NCBI GenBank assembly: GCA_009846685.1 | Contig: VWVY01000001.1 | Coordinates: forward strand, 841,335-905,334 | DNA from: Rhizobiales bacterium SYSU XM002 | GTDB taxonomy: Bacteria; Pseudomonadota; Alphaproteobacteria; Rhizobiales; Beijerinckiaceae | Length of the DNA: 64,000 nt | Reading direction: 5' to 3' | Shown: positions 55,746-64,000 of the stretch, piece by piece | How the letters are laid out: each line of letters starts with the position of its first letter | Numbering within the stretch: the first letter of the stretch is position 1 | Program-made: the position numbers and the translations under genes | The notes under the pieces: model-generated | Seen by the model: the letters and a program-made list of their open reading frames with translations, nothing else | Told to the model about the DNA's origin: nothing | The model's database searches: none

Positions 55746-55762
55746 ATTCGAATATTTCGAAT
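55746..55762. promoter_or_regulatory. perfect palindrome upstream of icd
   Basis: ATTCGAA-TAT-TTCGAAT is a perfect 7+7 inverted repeat, ending 31 bases before the icd start, in a local AT-rich stretch. Its position suits an operator or a promoter-overlapping site. I do not recognise the regulator. Confidence 0.5.
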
Positions 55763-55793
55763 TGATCCCACGCCTGCCCGAGGTTCCCCAGCG

Positions 55794-57008
55794 ATGAAAA
55801 AAATCAAGGTTGCCAATCCCGTCGTCGAAATGGACGGCGACGAAATGACCCGGATTATCTGGGACCTCATCAAGAAAAAGCTGATCTACCCCTATCTCGA
55901 CATCAACCTCGATTACTACGACCTCTCGGTCGAGCATCGCGACGCCACGAACGATCAGGTGACGATCGATTCGGCGGAAGCCACCAAGCGCCACGGCGTC
56001 GCCGTGAAATGCGCGACCATCACGCCGGACGAGGCGCGCGTGAAGGAGTTCAACCTCAAGGAAATGTGGAAATCGCCGAACGGCACCATCCGCAACATCC
56101 TCGGCGGCACCATCTTCCGCGAGCCGATTATCTGCCGCAACGTGCCGCGCCTCGTGCCGGGCTGGACGCAGCCGATCGTCGTCGGTCGCCACGCCTTCGG
56201 CGACCAGTATCGCGCGACCGACTTCAAGTTCCCTGGCAAGGGCACGCTGACGATCAAGTTCGTCGGCGAGGACGGCACGGTGATCGAGCGCGAGGTGTTC
56301 AAGGCGCCGGGCGCCGGCGTCTCGCTCTCGATGTATAACCTCGACGCCTCGATCATGGATTTCGCGCGGGCCTCGTTCTCCTATGGCCTGCTGCGGAACT
56401 ACCCTGTCTACCTTTCGACCAAGAACACGATCCTCAAAGCCTATGATGGTCGCTTCAAGGACATCTTCCAGGAAATCTTCGACAAGGAATACGTCGATCA
56501 GTTCCGCGCCAAGGGTCTCACCTACGAGCACCGCCTCATCGACGACATGGTCGCCTCGGCGCTCAAGTGGTCCGGCGGCTATGTCTGGGCCTGCAAGAAC
56601 TACGACGGCGACGTGCAGTCCGACATCGTCGCGCAGGGCTTCGGCTCGCTCGGCCTGATGACCTCGGTACTGATGACGCCGGACGGCAAGGTCGTCGAGG
56701 CGGAAGCCGCGCACGGCACGGTCACCCGTCACTACCGTGAACATCAGAAGGGCAAGGAGACCTCCACCAACTCCATCGCCTCGATCTTCGCCTGGACGCG
56801 CGGCCTCGCGCATCGTGCAAAGCTCGACGACAACGCCGAACTCGCCAAATTCGCGGCGACGCTGGAGAAGGTCTGCATCGATACGGTCGAGCAGGGCTTC
56901 ATGACCAAGGACCTCGCGCTCCTCGTTGGCGCCGACCAGCGTTGGCTCTCCACCACCGGCTTCCTCGACAAGGTGGACGAGAACCTTCAGAAGGCAATGG
57001 GCGCGTAA
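55794..57008 (+). CDS. icd: NADP-dependent isocitrate dehydrogenase
   Basis: A 404-residue eukaryotic-type NADP isocitrate dehydrogenase of the TCA cycle, the form common in alphaproteobacteria. Blocks are [46 protein letters not shown] (substrate loop), [13 protein letters not shown] and [33 protein letters not shown] (cofactor region). The start at 55794 gives the family's usual N-terminus. A terminator follows the gene. Confidence 0.97.
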   Translation: MKKIKVANPVVEMDGDEMTRIIWDLIKKKLIYPYLDINLDYYDLSVEHRDATNDQVTIDSAEATKRHGVAVKCATITPDEARVKEFNLKEMWKSPNGTIRNILGGTIFREPIICRNVPRLVPGWTQPIVVGRHAFGDQYRATDFKFPGKGTLTIKFVGEDGTVIEREVFKAPGAGVSLSMYNLDASIMDFARASFSYGLLRNYPVYLSTKNTILKAYDGRFKDIFQEIFDKEYVDQFRAKGLTYEHRLIDDMVASALKWSGGYVWACKNYDGDVQSDIVAQGFGSLGLMTSVLMTPDGKVVEAEAAHGTVTRHYREHQKGKETSTNSIASIFAWTRGLAHRAKLDDNAELAKFAATLEKVCIDTVEQGFMTKDLALLVGADQRWLSTTGFLDKVDENLQKAMGA

Positions 57009-57031
57009 GCAGCCGAAATTGCATTTCAACA

Positions 57032-57056
57032 AGGGGCCGCGAGGCCCCTTTTCTTT
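57032..57056 (+). terminator. Rho-independent terminator of icd
   Basis: A perfect 7-bp stem AGGGGCC/GGCCCCT (57032-57038 and 57043-57049), a GCGA loop and a T-rich tail TTTCTTTT, 23 bases after the icd stop. Confidence 0.9.
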
Positions 57057-57083
57057 TGCGCGCCGATCCGCTCAAATCCCGCC

Positions 57084-57527
57084 ATGAACATTGACCATTC
57101 CCGCGCGACCTACCCCTTCTTCTGGCCTTCCCGCGTGCGCTATTCAGAGATCGACGGCCAGCAGGTCGCCTATAACGCGCATTACCTGACCTGGTTCGAC
57201 ACAGCGATCTTCGAATATTACCGCGTCATCGGCTATGACCAGTTCCGGGAATCGAAGGAACTCGGCGAGGATTGGCACGTCGTGCGTGCGCTCGTCGAAT
57301 ACCGCGCACCACTCCATTACGACCTCGAGTTCGAGGTCGGGGTGCGCGTCGCGAAAATGGGCAACTCCAGCCTCACCTATGCGCTCGCGATTTTCCCGAA
57401 AGGGGGGGACGACATCCTCGCGACCGGCGAGGTCGTGCAGGTCTACACCGATCAGCGCACCCACAGGTCGATGGCGATCCCGGAACGCGTCCGCGCGCTC
57501 TACCGGGCCTTCGAACCGCATCTCTGA
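57084..57527 (+). CDS. hotdog-fold acyl-CoA thioesterase (4HBT family)
   Basis: A 147-residue 4-hydroxybenzoyl-CoA thioesterase-like protein. The family block is RVRYSEIDGQQVAYNAHYLTWFDTAIFEYYR, with the catalytic-region Asp replaced in the usual position by the D of EIDGQ. It hydrolyses acyl-CoA; chain-length preference is not readable. It lies 76 bases after icd, beyond the terminator. Confidence 0.88.
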   Translation: MNIDHSRATYPFFWPSRVRYSEIDGQQVAYNAHYLTWFDTAIFEYYRVIGYDQFRESKELGEDWHVVRALVEYRAPLHYDLEFEVGVRVAKMGNSSLTYALAIFPKGGDDILATGEVVQVYTDQRTHRSMAIPERVRALYRAFEPHL

Positions 57528-57531
57528 GGCT

Positions 57532-57545
57532 GTGCGCCGGCGCAC
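57532..57545. repeat. 14-bp perfect palindrome after the thioesterase gene
   Basis: GTGCGCCGGCGCAC starts five bases after the thioesterase stop. It differs from the copy beside coxS (28134-28147) by one base. It may form a short hairpin but is not followed by a T tract. Confidence 0.4.
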
Positions 57546-57637
57546 TTGCAGGCATTGGCAAGCCGGATCATAGTCACGAACCTGCAAATTAGTCCCCATG
57601 GGGCGATTTGGCGCGCCTTTTTATCCCCGGGATACCC

Positions 57638-58777
57638 ATGAACCCTAATTCCCAATTTTCGCTGCGGGACCTCGAAGCTGCGGTCTCGGCCGGCGTCATC
57701 GACTCCACCGCATTTGAGCGCCTGCGCCCGTTCCTCGCGCAGCGCGGCGCGACCATGCCGCCGCCCGCTACAGCGAAGACCTCTCGCTTCGACCTGATGC
57801 ATGTGCTCTGGTACGCTGGCGCGCTCATCACCATGAGCGCGATGGGTCTGTTTTCCACGCTCGCCTTCGGCGCGATGGGCGGAACCGGGCTCACCGCGAC
57901 CGGTTTCCTTTACGGGCTGGGGTTGTGGTATGTCGGCCATCGGCTTTGGCAGTCCGAGGAGACGCGCACGCCGGGCGGCCTTCTGATCGCCGCTGCGGTC
58001 TCGATGGTGCCCCTGGCGGTATTCGGCATCCAGAGCGCGGCCAATGCCTGGGCCGGGTTCGAGGCACCGGGTACTTTCCAGAGCTTCTACAAATACATCA
58101 AGGGCGGCTGGGTGCCGATGGAAGTCGCGACGCTAGTGGTCTCCGTACTGGCAGCGCGGCGCTACCCCTTCGCCTTCATCGCCTTTCCAGCAGCGATGTG
58201 CCTGTGGTTCCTCTCGATGGACCTGACCGCCTGGTTCGCCGACGACAAACACTTCGATTACACGCTGCGCCGGCAGGTTTCACTGGTGTTCGGCATGGTG
58301 CTGTTCGTCGCGGTGTGGATCTACGAGTTGCGCCCGCGCCGCGCCGACTACGCCTTCTGGCTGCATCTCGTGGCGGCCATCACCTTCTGGGGTGGGCTGA
58401 CCTTCCAGTCGAGCAGCAGCGAGGTCGGAAAGTTTCTCTATTGCCTCATCAACGTCGGGCTCATCATGATCGCGATCTACATGGGCCGGCGCGTCTACGC
58501 GGTGTTCGGGGTTATCGGCATCATGACGTACCTCGGCCACCTCGCCTATACGGTGTTCAAGGACTCGCTCCTGTTCCCGTTCGCGCTCTCGGCCTTCGGG
58601 CTGGCGATGGTGGCGGCAGGCATCTGGCTTGCGCGACGCCGCGAACGCATCGCGAACTGGATGGAAGCCCATATTCCGGCCGAACTGATGGCGCTTCGCC
58701 CTTATCCGGCGAGGGTTGCAGGCGAAGCTCAGCGCAGTTCCTCGCTGGACAAATCGCCTTCCGGTTCAACCGGATGA
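57638..58777 (+). CDS. multi-pass membrane protein (DUF2157-like)
   Basis: A 379-residue membrane protein with about nine hydrophobic segments from residue 55 on, after an N-terminal soluble stretch (about residues 1-45, SLRDLEAAVSAGVIDSTAFERLRPFL) that resembles the amphipathic N-terminus of DUF2157 proteins. The start is placed at 57638, the ATG that begins this stretch; 57608 is an alternative. Function unknown. Its final 49 bases overlap the convergent potassium channel gene. Confidence 0.72.
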   Translation: MNPNSQFSLRDLEAAVSAGVIDSTAFERLRPFLAQRGATMPPPATAKTSRFDLMHVLWYAGALITMSAMGLFSTLAFGAMGGTGLTATGFLYGLGLWYVGHRLWQSEETRTPGGLLIAAAVSMVPLAVFGIQSAANAWAGFEAPGTFQSFYKYIKGGWVPMEVATLVVSVLAARRYPFAFIAFPAAMCLWFLSMDLTAWFADDKHFDYTLRRQVSLVFGMVLFVAVWIYELRPRRADYAFWLHLVAAITFWGGLTFQSSSSEVGKFLYCLINVGLIMIAIYMGRRVYAVFGVIGIMTYLGHLAYTVFKDSLLFPFALSAFGLAMVAAGIWLARRRERIANWMEAHIPAELMALRPYPARVAGEAQRSSSLDKSPSGSTG

Positions 58778-59934
58778 ACCCCCTCCCGGCTTCGCGCCAC
58801 GGCGCGGATCCGGGCACCGATTTCAGGGTTCTGTTCCATCAAGGTGTCGAAGTCGTTGCGGTCGAGGATGAGGAGCTTCGTCGCTTCGAGCGCCCGGACC
58901 GTCGCCGTGCGCCGCCCCCGGTGCAGGATCGCGATCTCACCGAAGAACTGCCCCTCGTCGAGACGCACGCGTCTGTCCGACAACTCGACTTCGACCGACC
59001 CGGTCGAGATGAAATACATCGAATCCGCGACGTCGTTCTTGTGAACAATCACCTCGCCGTCCTCAGCCACCCGCGAGCGCAGGAACCGCATGATCGCCGC
59101 AATCTCGCCCGCATCGAGATGCGCGAACAGCGGCACACGCGCGACCATCGTCCAGGTCACAACAAAATCGCGCCGGTGAATAACCTCGGCAAAGGATGTC
59201 GCAATGATACCGACCGGCAACGACAGCATCACCAGCCCCGCGATCGCGACAATACTGGCAACGAATTGACCAAGGCCGGTCACCGGCGAGAAATCGCCGT
59301 AACCCACCGTCGTCAGCGTGATGACGGCCCAATACATCGCCAGCGGAATCGTGCCGAACTTTTCCGGCTGCACCTGCCCCTCGACAAAATGCATGGTCGC
59401 TGCAGCCAGAACCACTACCCCGCCAAGGATGACGAGGCAGGCGAGCAGCGCGCGGCGCTCGGCATGGATCGCTTCGAGGAGCGACCGCATGCCCGGCGAA
59501 TACCGCGCCAGCTTGAAAAACCGAAGCAGGCGCAGGATCAGCAGAACCTGAAAATCGCTCGGTCGCATCAGAGTGAATGCCATCGGCAGGATCGCGATCA
59601 GGTCGATCACCATCGACGGGGAGCAGGCATAGGCGAGGCGCGCGCGCCAACTCGGGAGACGACTCAGCGGTGGGTGATCCACAATCGCCCAGAGCCGAAG
59701 AATGTACTCAACCGAGAAGACCAGCAGCGCGGCGATCTCGAGCGCATGAAACAGGATCGAGAAACGCGCCGCAAGCGCAGGAACGGACTCAAGAATCGTT
59801 GCCATGACGCTGACAAGCACCACAACGACCAAGATCCTGTGAACAAGCAAGCTCGCCGGATCGTGCATCGATCCGACATCGAGGACTTCGTAGCACCGAT
59901 GTCGGAACCGTCGCGCTACCCGCTCGCCAGCCAT
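58729..59934 (-). CDS. cyclic-nucleotide-gated-type K+ channel (MlotiK1-like)
   Basis: A 401-residue channel: six membrane helices (S1-S6, about residues 30-253), the selectivity filter TVGYGD at 209-214 and a C-terminal cyclic-nucleotide-binding domain (about 264-385). S4 carries fewer charges than in voltage sensors (RLLRFFKLAR). The phosphate-binding cassette is intact: FGEIAILHRGRRTATV at 331-346, with the ligand-contacting Arg. It resembles Mesorhizobium MlotiK1. The gene lies five bases after alaS on the same strand. Confidence 0.9.
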   Translation of the reverse strand: MAGERVARRFRHRCYEVLDVGSMHDPASLLVHRILVVVVLVSVMATILESVPALAARFSILFHALEIAALLVFSVEYILRLWAIVDHPPLSRLPSWRARLAYACSPSMVIDLIAILPMAFTLMRPSDFQVLLILRLLRFFKLARYSPGMRSLLEAIHAERRALLACLVILGGVVVLAAATMHFVEGQVQPEKFGTIPLAMYWAVITLTTVGYGDFSPVTGLGQFVASIVAIAGLVMLSLPVGIIATSFAEVIHRRDFVVTWTMVARVPLFAHLDAGEIAAIMRFLRSRVAEDGEVIVHKNDVADSMYFISTGSVEVELSDRRVRLDEGQFFGEIAILHRGRRTATVRALEATKLLILDRNDFDTLMEQNPEIGARIRAVARSREGVHPVEPEGDLSSEELR

Positions 59935-59939
59935 GGCGC

Positions 59940-62594
59940 TTAACCAAGCATCGCGAGGCGCCCGGCAATCGCCTTCATGGCGGCCTCGATCCGGTCACCG
60001 TCCGGTCCACCGGCCTGCGCCATATCAGGACGGCCACCGCCGCCTTTGCCGCCGACAGCTTCCGAGGCGAGCCGCACGAGATCGACCGCACTCACCTGTG
60101 CAACGAGATCATCGGTCACACCGACCACTATGCCGGCCTTGCGGTCTTCACCGACAACAGCCAACGCCACAACACCGGAGCCCAAACGCGCCTTGTGCTG
60201 ATCCGCAAGCCCCTTGAGATCGCGAACCTCGACTCCTTCGACCACCTTGCCGACGAACGAGATCGCGCCGATCTTCTGCACCGCGTCCTCGCCCGAGCCG
60301 CCGCCCAGCGCCAGCTTTTTGCGGGCTTCGCCCAGATCACGCTCAAGGCGGCGGCGCTCTTCCGCAATCTGCGAGACGCGTTCGGCCGCATCGTCCGCGC
60401 CGATCTTGAGCGTCGCGGCGATACTGCGGAGCAGATCGCGCTCGGCGTTCAGCGCACGCCGCGCCGCTAGCCCTGTCAGCGCTTCAACCCGTCGAACACC
60501 AGCGGAAACCGCGCCTTCCGATACGATCGAAATCAAGCCAATATCGCCGGTTCGCGTGACATGGGTTCCGCCGCAAAGTTCGACAGAATAAGGCTTGAGG
60601 CCGTTCCCGGTATCCTCGGTGCCCATCGAGACAACACGGACCTCATCACCATACTTTTCACCGAACAACGCCCGCGCGCCGGAATTGATCGCCTCATCGA
60701 CCGCCATCAGTCGCGTGACAACCGGTTCATTGCGCAGCACGATCCGGTTGGCGATATCCTCGACCACGGTCAGCTCCTCAGCCGCGATCGGCTTTGGATG
60801 CGAGATATCGAACCGAAGCCGATCGGGGTCCACAAGCGAGCCCTTCTGCGCGACATGGTCGCCGAGCACCTGGCGCAGCGCCTCGTGCAGGAGATGCGTC
60901 GCCGAGTGATTGGCGCGGATATTTCCCCGCCGGCCGGAATCGACCGTTAGAACCGCCGTTCCTCCGACCCTGATCGTACCGGACTCAAGCTCGCCGACAT
61001 GCACGAACACATCGCCGACCCGCTTCACCGTATCGGTGACGCGGAAGACGAAACCCTCGCCAGAAATTATTCCTCGATCACCAACCTGCCCACCGGACTC
61101 GCCGTAGAACGGCGTCTGGTTCAACACCAAAGCGGCCGGGCCGCGCGCCAGTTCGTCGACGCGCGCGCCATCCGCCACGATGGCGGTAATAACCCCCTCG
61201 GCGACTTCCGTCTCATATCCGAGAAATTCGGTCGCACCGACATCGTCCTTCACCGCAAACCAGATGGCCTCACCCGCGCTTTCGCCCGAACCGGCCCATG
61301 CGGCACGCGCCTCGGCTTTCTGGCGCGCCATCGCGGCCTGAAAACCGTCGACATCGACATCAATCTGCCGGGCGCGAAGCGCGTCCTGCGTGAGATCCAG
61401 CGGAAAGCCGTATGTATCATAGAGGCGGAATGCCGTTTCGCCGGAAAGGCGTTGCCCGGCCGACAGCGTGGAGGTCTCACCTTCGAGCAACGATAGCCCC
61501 CGCTCGAGCGTTTTGCGGAAGCGGCTTTCCTCGAGGCGCAAGGTTTCAGCAATCAACGCTTCAGCGCGCACCAGCTCCGGATAGGCTTGCCCCATCTCGC
61601 GCACCAGTGCAGGCACGAGCCGCCACATCAGCGGTTCACGGGCGCCAAGCAACTGCGCATGGCGCATCCCGCGTCGCATGATGCGGCGGAGAACATAGCC
61701 TCTCCCTTCGTTCGACGGCAGCACACCGTCAGCCACCAGAAAACTTGAGGCACGCAGGTGATCGGCGATGACGCGATGGCTAACACCCATCGCCCCCTCC
61801 GGATCGACCGAAACCAGATCAGCCACCGCCCGGATCAGCGCACGCATCAGGTCCGTCTTGTAATTGTCGTGCGTACCCTGCAGAACGGCCGCAATGCGCT
61901 CAAGGCCCATGCCGGTATCGATTGACGGCTTGGGCAGCCGAACCCGCTCTCCGCCCGGCAGTTGCTCGAACTGCATGAAGACGAGGTTCCAGATTTCGAT
62001 GAATCGATCGCCATCCGCATCCGGCGAGCCGGGTGGACCGCCCGGAATCTGCGGTCCGTGATCGTAAAAAATCTCCGAGCAGGGGCCGCAGGGCCCGGTA
62101 TCGCCCATCGCCCAGAAATTATCCGAGGTCGCGATGCGGATAATCCGATCGTCGGGCAATCCGGCAATCTTCTTCCACAAGCCGAAAGCTTCGTCGTCTT
62201 CGTGGTAAACGGTTACGGAGAGCTTATCTTTCGGAAGCTGGAACTCCTTCGTAACGAGGTTCCACGCAAAGGAAATTGCATCTTCCTTGAAATAGTCGCC
62301 GAACGAAAAATTCCCCAGCATCTCAAAGAAGGTGTGATGGCGGGCCGTATAACCAACGTTGTCGAGATCATTGTGCTTGCCACCGGCACGGACACACTTC
62401 TGCGAGGTCGCGGCGCGCGGATAGGATGGCGTTTCAATCCCCGTGAACAGGTTCTTGAACTGAACCATCCCGGCGTTGGTAAACATCAGGGTCGGATCAT
62501 TGCGAGGAACGAGCGGCGAGGACGGAACGACCGCGTGCCCGTTTTTCGCAAAAAAATCCAGAAACGTTGACCGGATCTCGTTAACGCCGCTCAT
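59940..62594 (-). CDS. alaS: alanyl-tRNA synthetase
   Basis: An 884-residue class II synthetase: catalytic domain ([17 protein letters not shown] and [13 protein letters not shown]), the editing domain with the zinc motif [11 protein letters not shown] and CGGTHVxxTGDIG, and a C-terminal region with DHHA1-like [16 protein letters not shown]. The start at 62594 is the ATG; a TTG six bases upstream also opens the frame. It lies 113 bases after recA, in the conserved recA-alaS order of Hyphomicrobiales. Confidence 0.97.
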   Translation of the reverse strand: MSGVNEIRSTFLDFFAKNGHAVVPSSPLVPRNDPTLMFTNAGMVQFKNLFTGIETPSYPRAATSQKCVRAGGKHNDLDNVGYTARHHTFFEMLGNFSFGDYFKEDAISFAWNLVTKEFQLPKDKLSVTVYHEDDEAFGLWKKIAGLPDDRIIRIATSDNFWAMGDTGPCGPCSEIFYDHGPQIPGGPPGSPDADGDRFIEIWNLVFMQFEQLPGGERVRLPKPSIDTGMGLERIAAVLQGTHDNYKTDLMRALIRAVADLVSVDPEGAMGVSHRVIADHLRASSFLVADGVLPSNEGRGYVLRRIMRRGMRHAQLLGAREPLMWRLVPALVREMGQAYPELVRAEALIAETLRLEESRFRKTLERGLSLLEGETSTLSAGQRLSGETAFRLYDTYGFPLDLTQDALRARQIDVDVDGFQAAMARQKAEARAAWAGSGESAGEAIWFAVKDDVGATEFLGYETEVAEGVITAIVADGARVDELARGPAALVLNQTPFYGESGGQVGDRGIISGEGFVFRVTDTVKRVGDVFVHVGELESGTIRVGGTAVLTVDSGRRGNIRANHSATHLLHEALRQVLGDHVAQKGSLVDPDRLRFDISHPKPIAAEELTVVEDIANRIVLRNEPVVTRLMAVDEAINSGARALFGEKYGDEVRVVSMGTEDTGNGLKPYSVELCGGTHVTRTGDIGLISIVSEGAVSAGVRRVEALTGLAARRALNAERDLLRSIAATLKIGADDAAERVSQIAEERRRLERDLGEARKKLALGGGSGEDAVQKIGAISFVGKVVEGVEVRDLKGLADQHKARLGSGVVALAVVGEDRKAGIVVGVTDDLVAQVSAVDLVRLASEAVGGKGGGGRPDMAQAGGPDGDRIEAAMKAIAGRLAMLG

Positions 62595-62707
62595 GACCAA
62601 ACCCTGCTACAGCCCCGGACCGAGGCAAATGTTATCCCGGCAGAGGTTCTAGTCAGCGCAGCGCTTGAAGTCCATGTGCTCAGCGAGCCAAATTTCGCGG
62701 AACCAGT

Positions 62708-63775
62708 TCAATCGCCCTCGCCCGCGTCATCATGACCGGCAAGAATCGACTCCGCGATGAGACCTGCATTCTGGCGGATCGCCTGTTCGATCCGGTCAGC
62801 GACTTCCGGGTTTTGCTTGAGGAAAAGCTTGGCGTTTTCGCGTCCCTGTCCGAGTCGTTGGCTGTCATAAGAGAACCACGCCCCTGACTTCTCGACAATT
62901 CCAGCCTTGACGCCAAGATCGACCAACTCGCCGGTCTTCGAAATGCCCTCGCCATACATGATGTCGAATTCGACTTGCTTGAATGGCGGCGCAACCTTGT
63001 TCTTGACGACCTTCACGCGGGTCGTGTTGCCCACGACATCCTCGCGCTCCTTGATAGCACCGATCCGGCGGATATCGAGCCGCACGGATGCATAGAACTT
63101 GAGAGCATTACCACCAGTCGTTGTTTCCGGACTGCCATACATCACACCGATCTTCATGCGAATCTGGTTGATGAAAATGACCATGCAGTTCGACCGGGAA
63201 ATCGAGCCGGTCAGCTTGCGCAAGGCCTGGCTCATCAGCCGCGCCTGCAGACCCGGCTGCATCTCGCCCATCTCACCTTCGATTTCCGCCTTCGGTGTGA
63301 GGGCTGCGACCGAATCAACAACCAACACATCGACCGCACCGGAGCGCACAAGCGTATCCGCAATCTCAAGCGCCTGCTCACCGGTATCGGGCTGGGAGAT
63401 CAGAAGATTATCAAGGTTTACCCCTAATTTACGAGCATAGACGGGGTCAAGCGCATGCTCTGCATCGACGAACGCACAGACGCCGCCCCTCTTCTGGGCC
63501 TCCGCCACGGTATGCAGCGCGAGCGTCGTCTTACCCGACGATTCCGGCCCATAAATCTCGACGATACGCCCCTTGGGCAATCCGCCGACGCCCAACGCGA
63601 TATCGAGAGAGAGCGAGCCGGTGGATATTGCCTCGATCTCCATGCTCGTTTTCTGCCCGAGCCGCATGATCGAACCCTTGCCGAAAGCCCGTTCGATTTG
63701 CGAAAGCGCCGCGTCCAACGCCTTGGTCTTATCCATGGAGGAACCTTCCACTAAACGAAGCTGAGCCTGAGACAC
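62708..63775 (-). CDS. recA: recombinase RecA
   Basis: A 355-residue RecA for homologous recombination and SOS activation. Walker A is GPESSGKTT, and the L2 region [16 protein letters not shown] is standard. The start is the GTG at 63775: GGAGG lies five bases upstream, and the resulting N-terminus ([19 protein letters not shown]) matches alphaproteobacterial RecA. A SOS box and promoter lie upstream (63817-63861), and an IS3-family element begins just beyond them. Confidence 0.97.
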   Translation of the reverse strand: MSQAQLRLVEGSSMDKTKALDAALSQIERAFGKGSIMRLGQKTSMEIEAISTGSLSLDIALGVGGLPKGRIVEIYGPESSGKTTLALHTVAEAQKRGGVCAFVDAEHALDPVYARKLGVNLDNLLISQPDTGEQALEIADTLVRSGAVDVLVVDSVAALTPKAEIEGEMGEMQPGLQARLMSQALRKLTGSISRSNCMVIFINQIRMKIGVMYGSPETTTGGNALKFYASVRLDIRRIGAIKEREDVVGNTTRVKVVKNKVAPPFKQVEFDIMYGEGISKTGELVDLGVKAGIVEKSGAWFSYDSQRLGQGRENAKLFLKQNPEVADRIEQAIRQNAGLIAESILAGHDDAGEGD

Positions 63776-63816
63776 ATAAACCTCCATAGGATATCGGCGA
63801 GCGCTGTTCAATTGGG

Positions 63817-63846
63817 ATATTATTCATGGTTTGTTCTAGATGTAAA
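63817..63846 (-). promoter_or_regulatory. recA promoter
   Basis: On the minus strand, TTTACA (63846-63841) and TAATAT (63822-63817) are separated by 18 bases, close to a sigma-70 -35/-10 pair, upstream of the recA GTG. The -35 hexamer abuts the SOS box. Confidence 0.75.
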
Positions 63847-63861
63847 GTTCTTTTTATGTTC
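63847..63861 (-). promoter_or_regulatory. LexA SOS box of recA
   Basis: Read on the minus strand, GAAC-ATAAAAA-GAAC, an exact GAAC-N7-GAAC direct repeat. This is the LexA-binding motif of Rhizobium-type alphaproteobacteria. It lies directly upstream of the -35 hexamer, a position where LexA binding would block RNA polymerase. Confidence 0.88.
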
Positions 63862-63873
63862 CAGAATTCGACG

Positions 63874-64000
63874 TGACCTGAGACCCTGAACTTCCTCCAG
63901 GAATGAGTAGAGTCCGTCGCGAAGGAGACGACGGATGAAGCCCTCACGTTTTTCAGAAGAGCAGATCATCGGGATGCTGAAGGAGCAGGAGGCGGGCGCG
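63874..64000 (+). mobile_element. left end of an IS3-family insertion sequence (cut by window edge)
   Basis: From about 63874, TGACCTGAGACCCTGAAC resembles the terminal repeat of IS3-family elements, with the CDS of a transposase N-terminal subunit beginning 61 bases further on. The right end is outside the window, so the boundary at 63874 is inferred from motif and spacing. Confidence 0.7.
63935..64000 (+). CDS. IS3-family transposase OrfA, N-terminal fragment
   Basis: 22 codons, MKPSRFSEEQIIGMLKEQEA and two more, match the start of IS3-family OrfA helix-turn-helix proteins. AAGGAG lies 8-13 bases upstream of the ATG. The rest lies outside the window. OrfA normally works with OrfB through a programmed frameshift. 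Confidence 0.85.
   Translation, partial: MKPSRFSEEQIIGMLKEQEAGA

Noticed and set aside
57925..59943. A 672-codon open frame on the plus strand
   Set aside because: It is a frame shadow of the DUF2157-like gene and the antisense of the potassium channel, whose selectivity filter is unmistakable.
63833..63850. GTTC-N10-GTTC as a second SOS box
   Set aside because: The spacing is 10 rather than 7. The exact GAAC-N7-GAAC site at 63847-63861 explains the regulation.
1..64000. CRISPR array, prophage or genomic island
   Set aside because: I saw no regularly spaced repeats, phage structural genes or integrase. The only mobile DNA is the IS fragment at the right edge.

Overview
This is a GC-rich chromosomal segment that looks like an alphaproteobacterium of the order Hyphomicrobiales (Rhizobiales). 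The evidence is a mix of family and context signals: recA, alaS, a cyclic-nucleotide-gated-type K+ channel and icd lie together at the right end; the recA SOS box is of the GAAC-N7-GAAC type; and DUF3126, BTLCP and ExoD proteins typical of this group are present. Nearly all genes are dense and uninterrupted, with many ATGA or TGATG stop/start overlaps. The genus cannot be settled from the sequence alone.

Left part (1-18.5 kb): a housekeeping mosaic with a cyclic-di-GMP and surface-polysaccharide theme. It holds three PilZ proteins (one cut by the window edge), a membrane GGDEF-EAL protein with both motifs intact, an ExoD protein and a BcsS-like outer-membrane-type protein. Around these are a gamma-class carbonic anhydrase-like protein, cysE, an alpha/beta hydrolase, a CHCC zinc protein, a flavin monooxygenase, a DMT transporter, tRNA-Leu(UAA), an acyl-CoA/acyl-ACP synthetase, a gpt-type phosphoribosyltransferase, a CinA-like protein, an FkbM methyltransferase, map and radC.

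Cox region (18.5-28.6 kb, all minus strand): a molybdenum hydroxylase operon of the form II carbon monoxide dehydrogenase type. The order is coxS, a small cysteine-rich secreted peptide, coxL (AYRGAGR active-site motif), coxM, a LysE-type exporter, coxD (MoxR ATPase), coxE (VWA), an XdhC N-terminal-domain protein, a second LysE-type exporter, an XdhC C-terminal-domain protein, and a fused MoeA-like/MobA-like cofactor protein. The distal genes overlap by 1-4 bases, so the two exporters are translationally coupled to the maturation genes. A third LysE-type gene sits just beyond, on the plus strand.

Amino-acid region (28.9-45 kb): a PcaD-like hydrolase, an exporter, an SRPBCC protein, an atypical SDR protein and a flavin reductase precede a hydroxyproline-type set. 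That set is the AcnX large and small subunits, a two-cysteine hydroxyproline epimerase, a complete branched-chain-amino-acid-type ABC transporter (livHMGF, a small membrane protein, livK) and, further on, a D-amino-acid oxidase-like flavoprotein.

Right part (45-64 kb): rpe, purB, rpsD, murI, a flavin amine oxidase, an RNA methyltransferase, icd, a thioesterase, the K+ channel, alaS and recA. At the extreme right an IS3-family insertion sequence begins about 12 bases beyond the recA SOS box and runs off the window.
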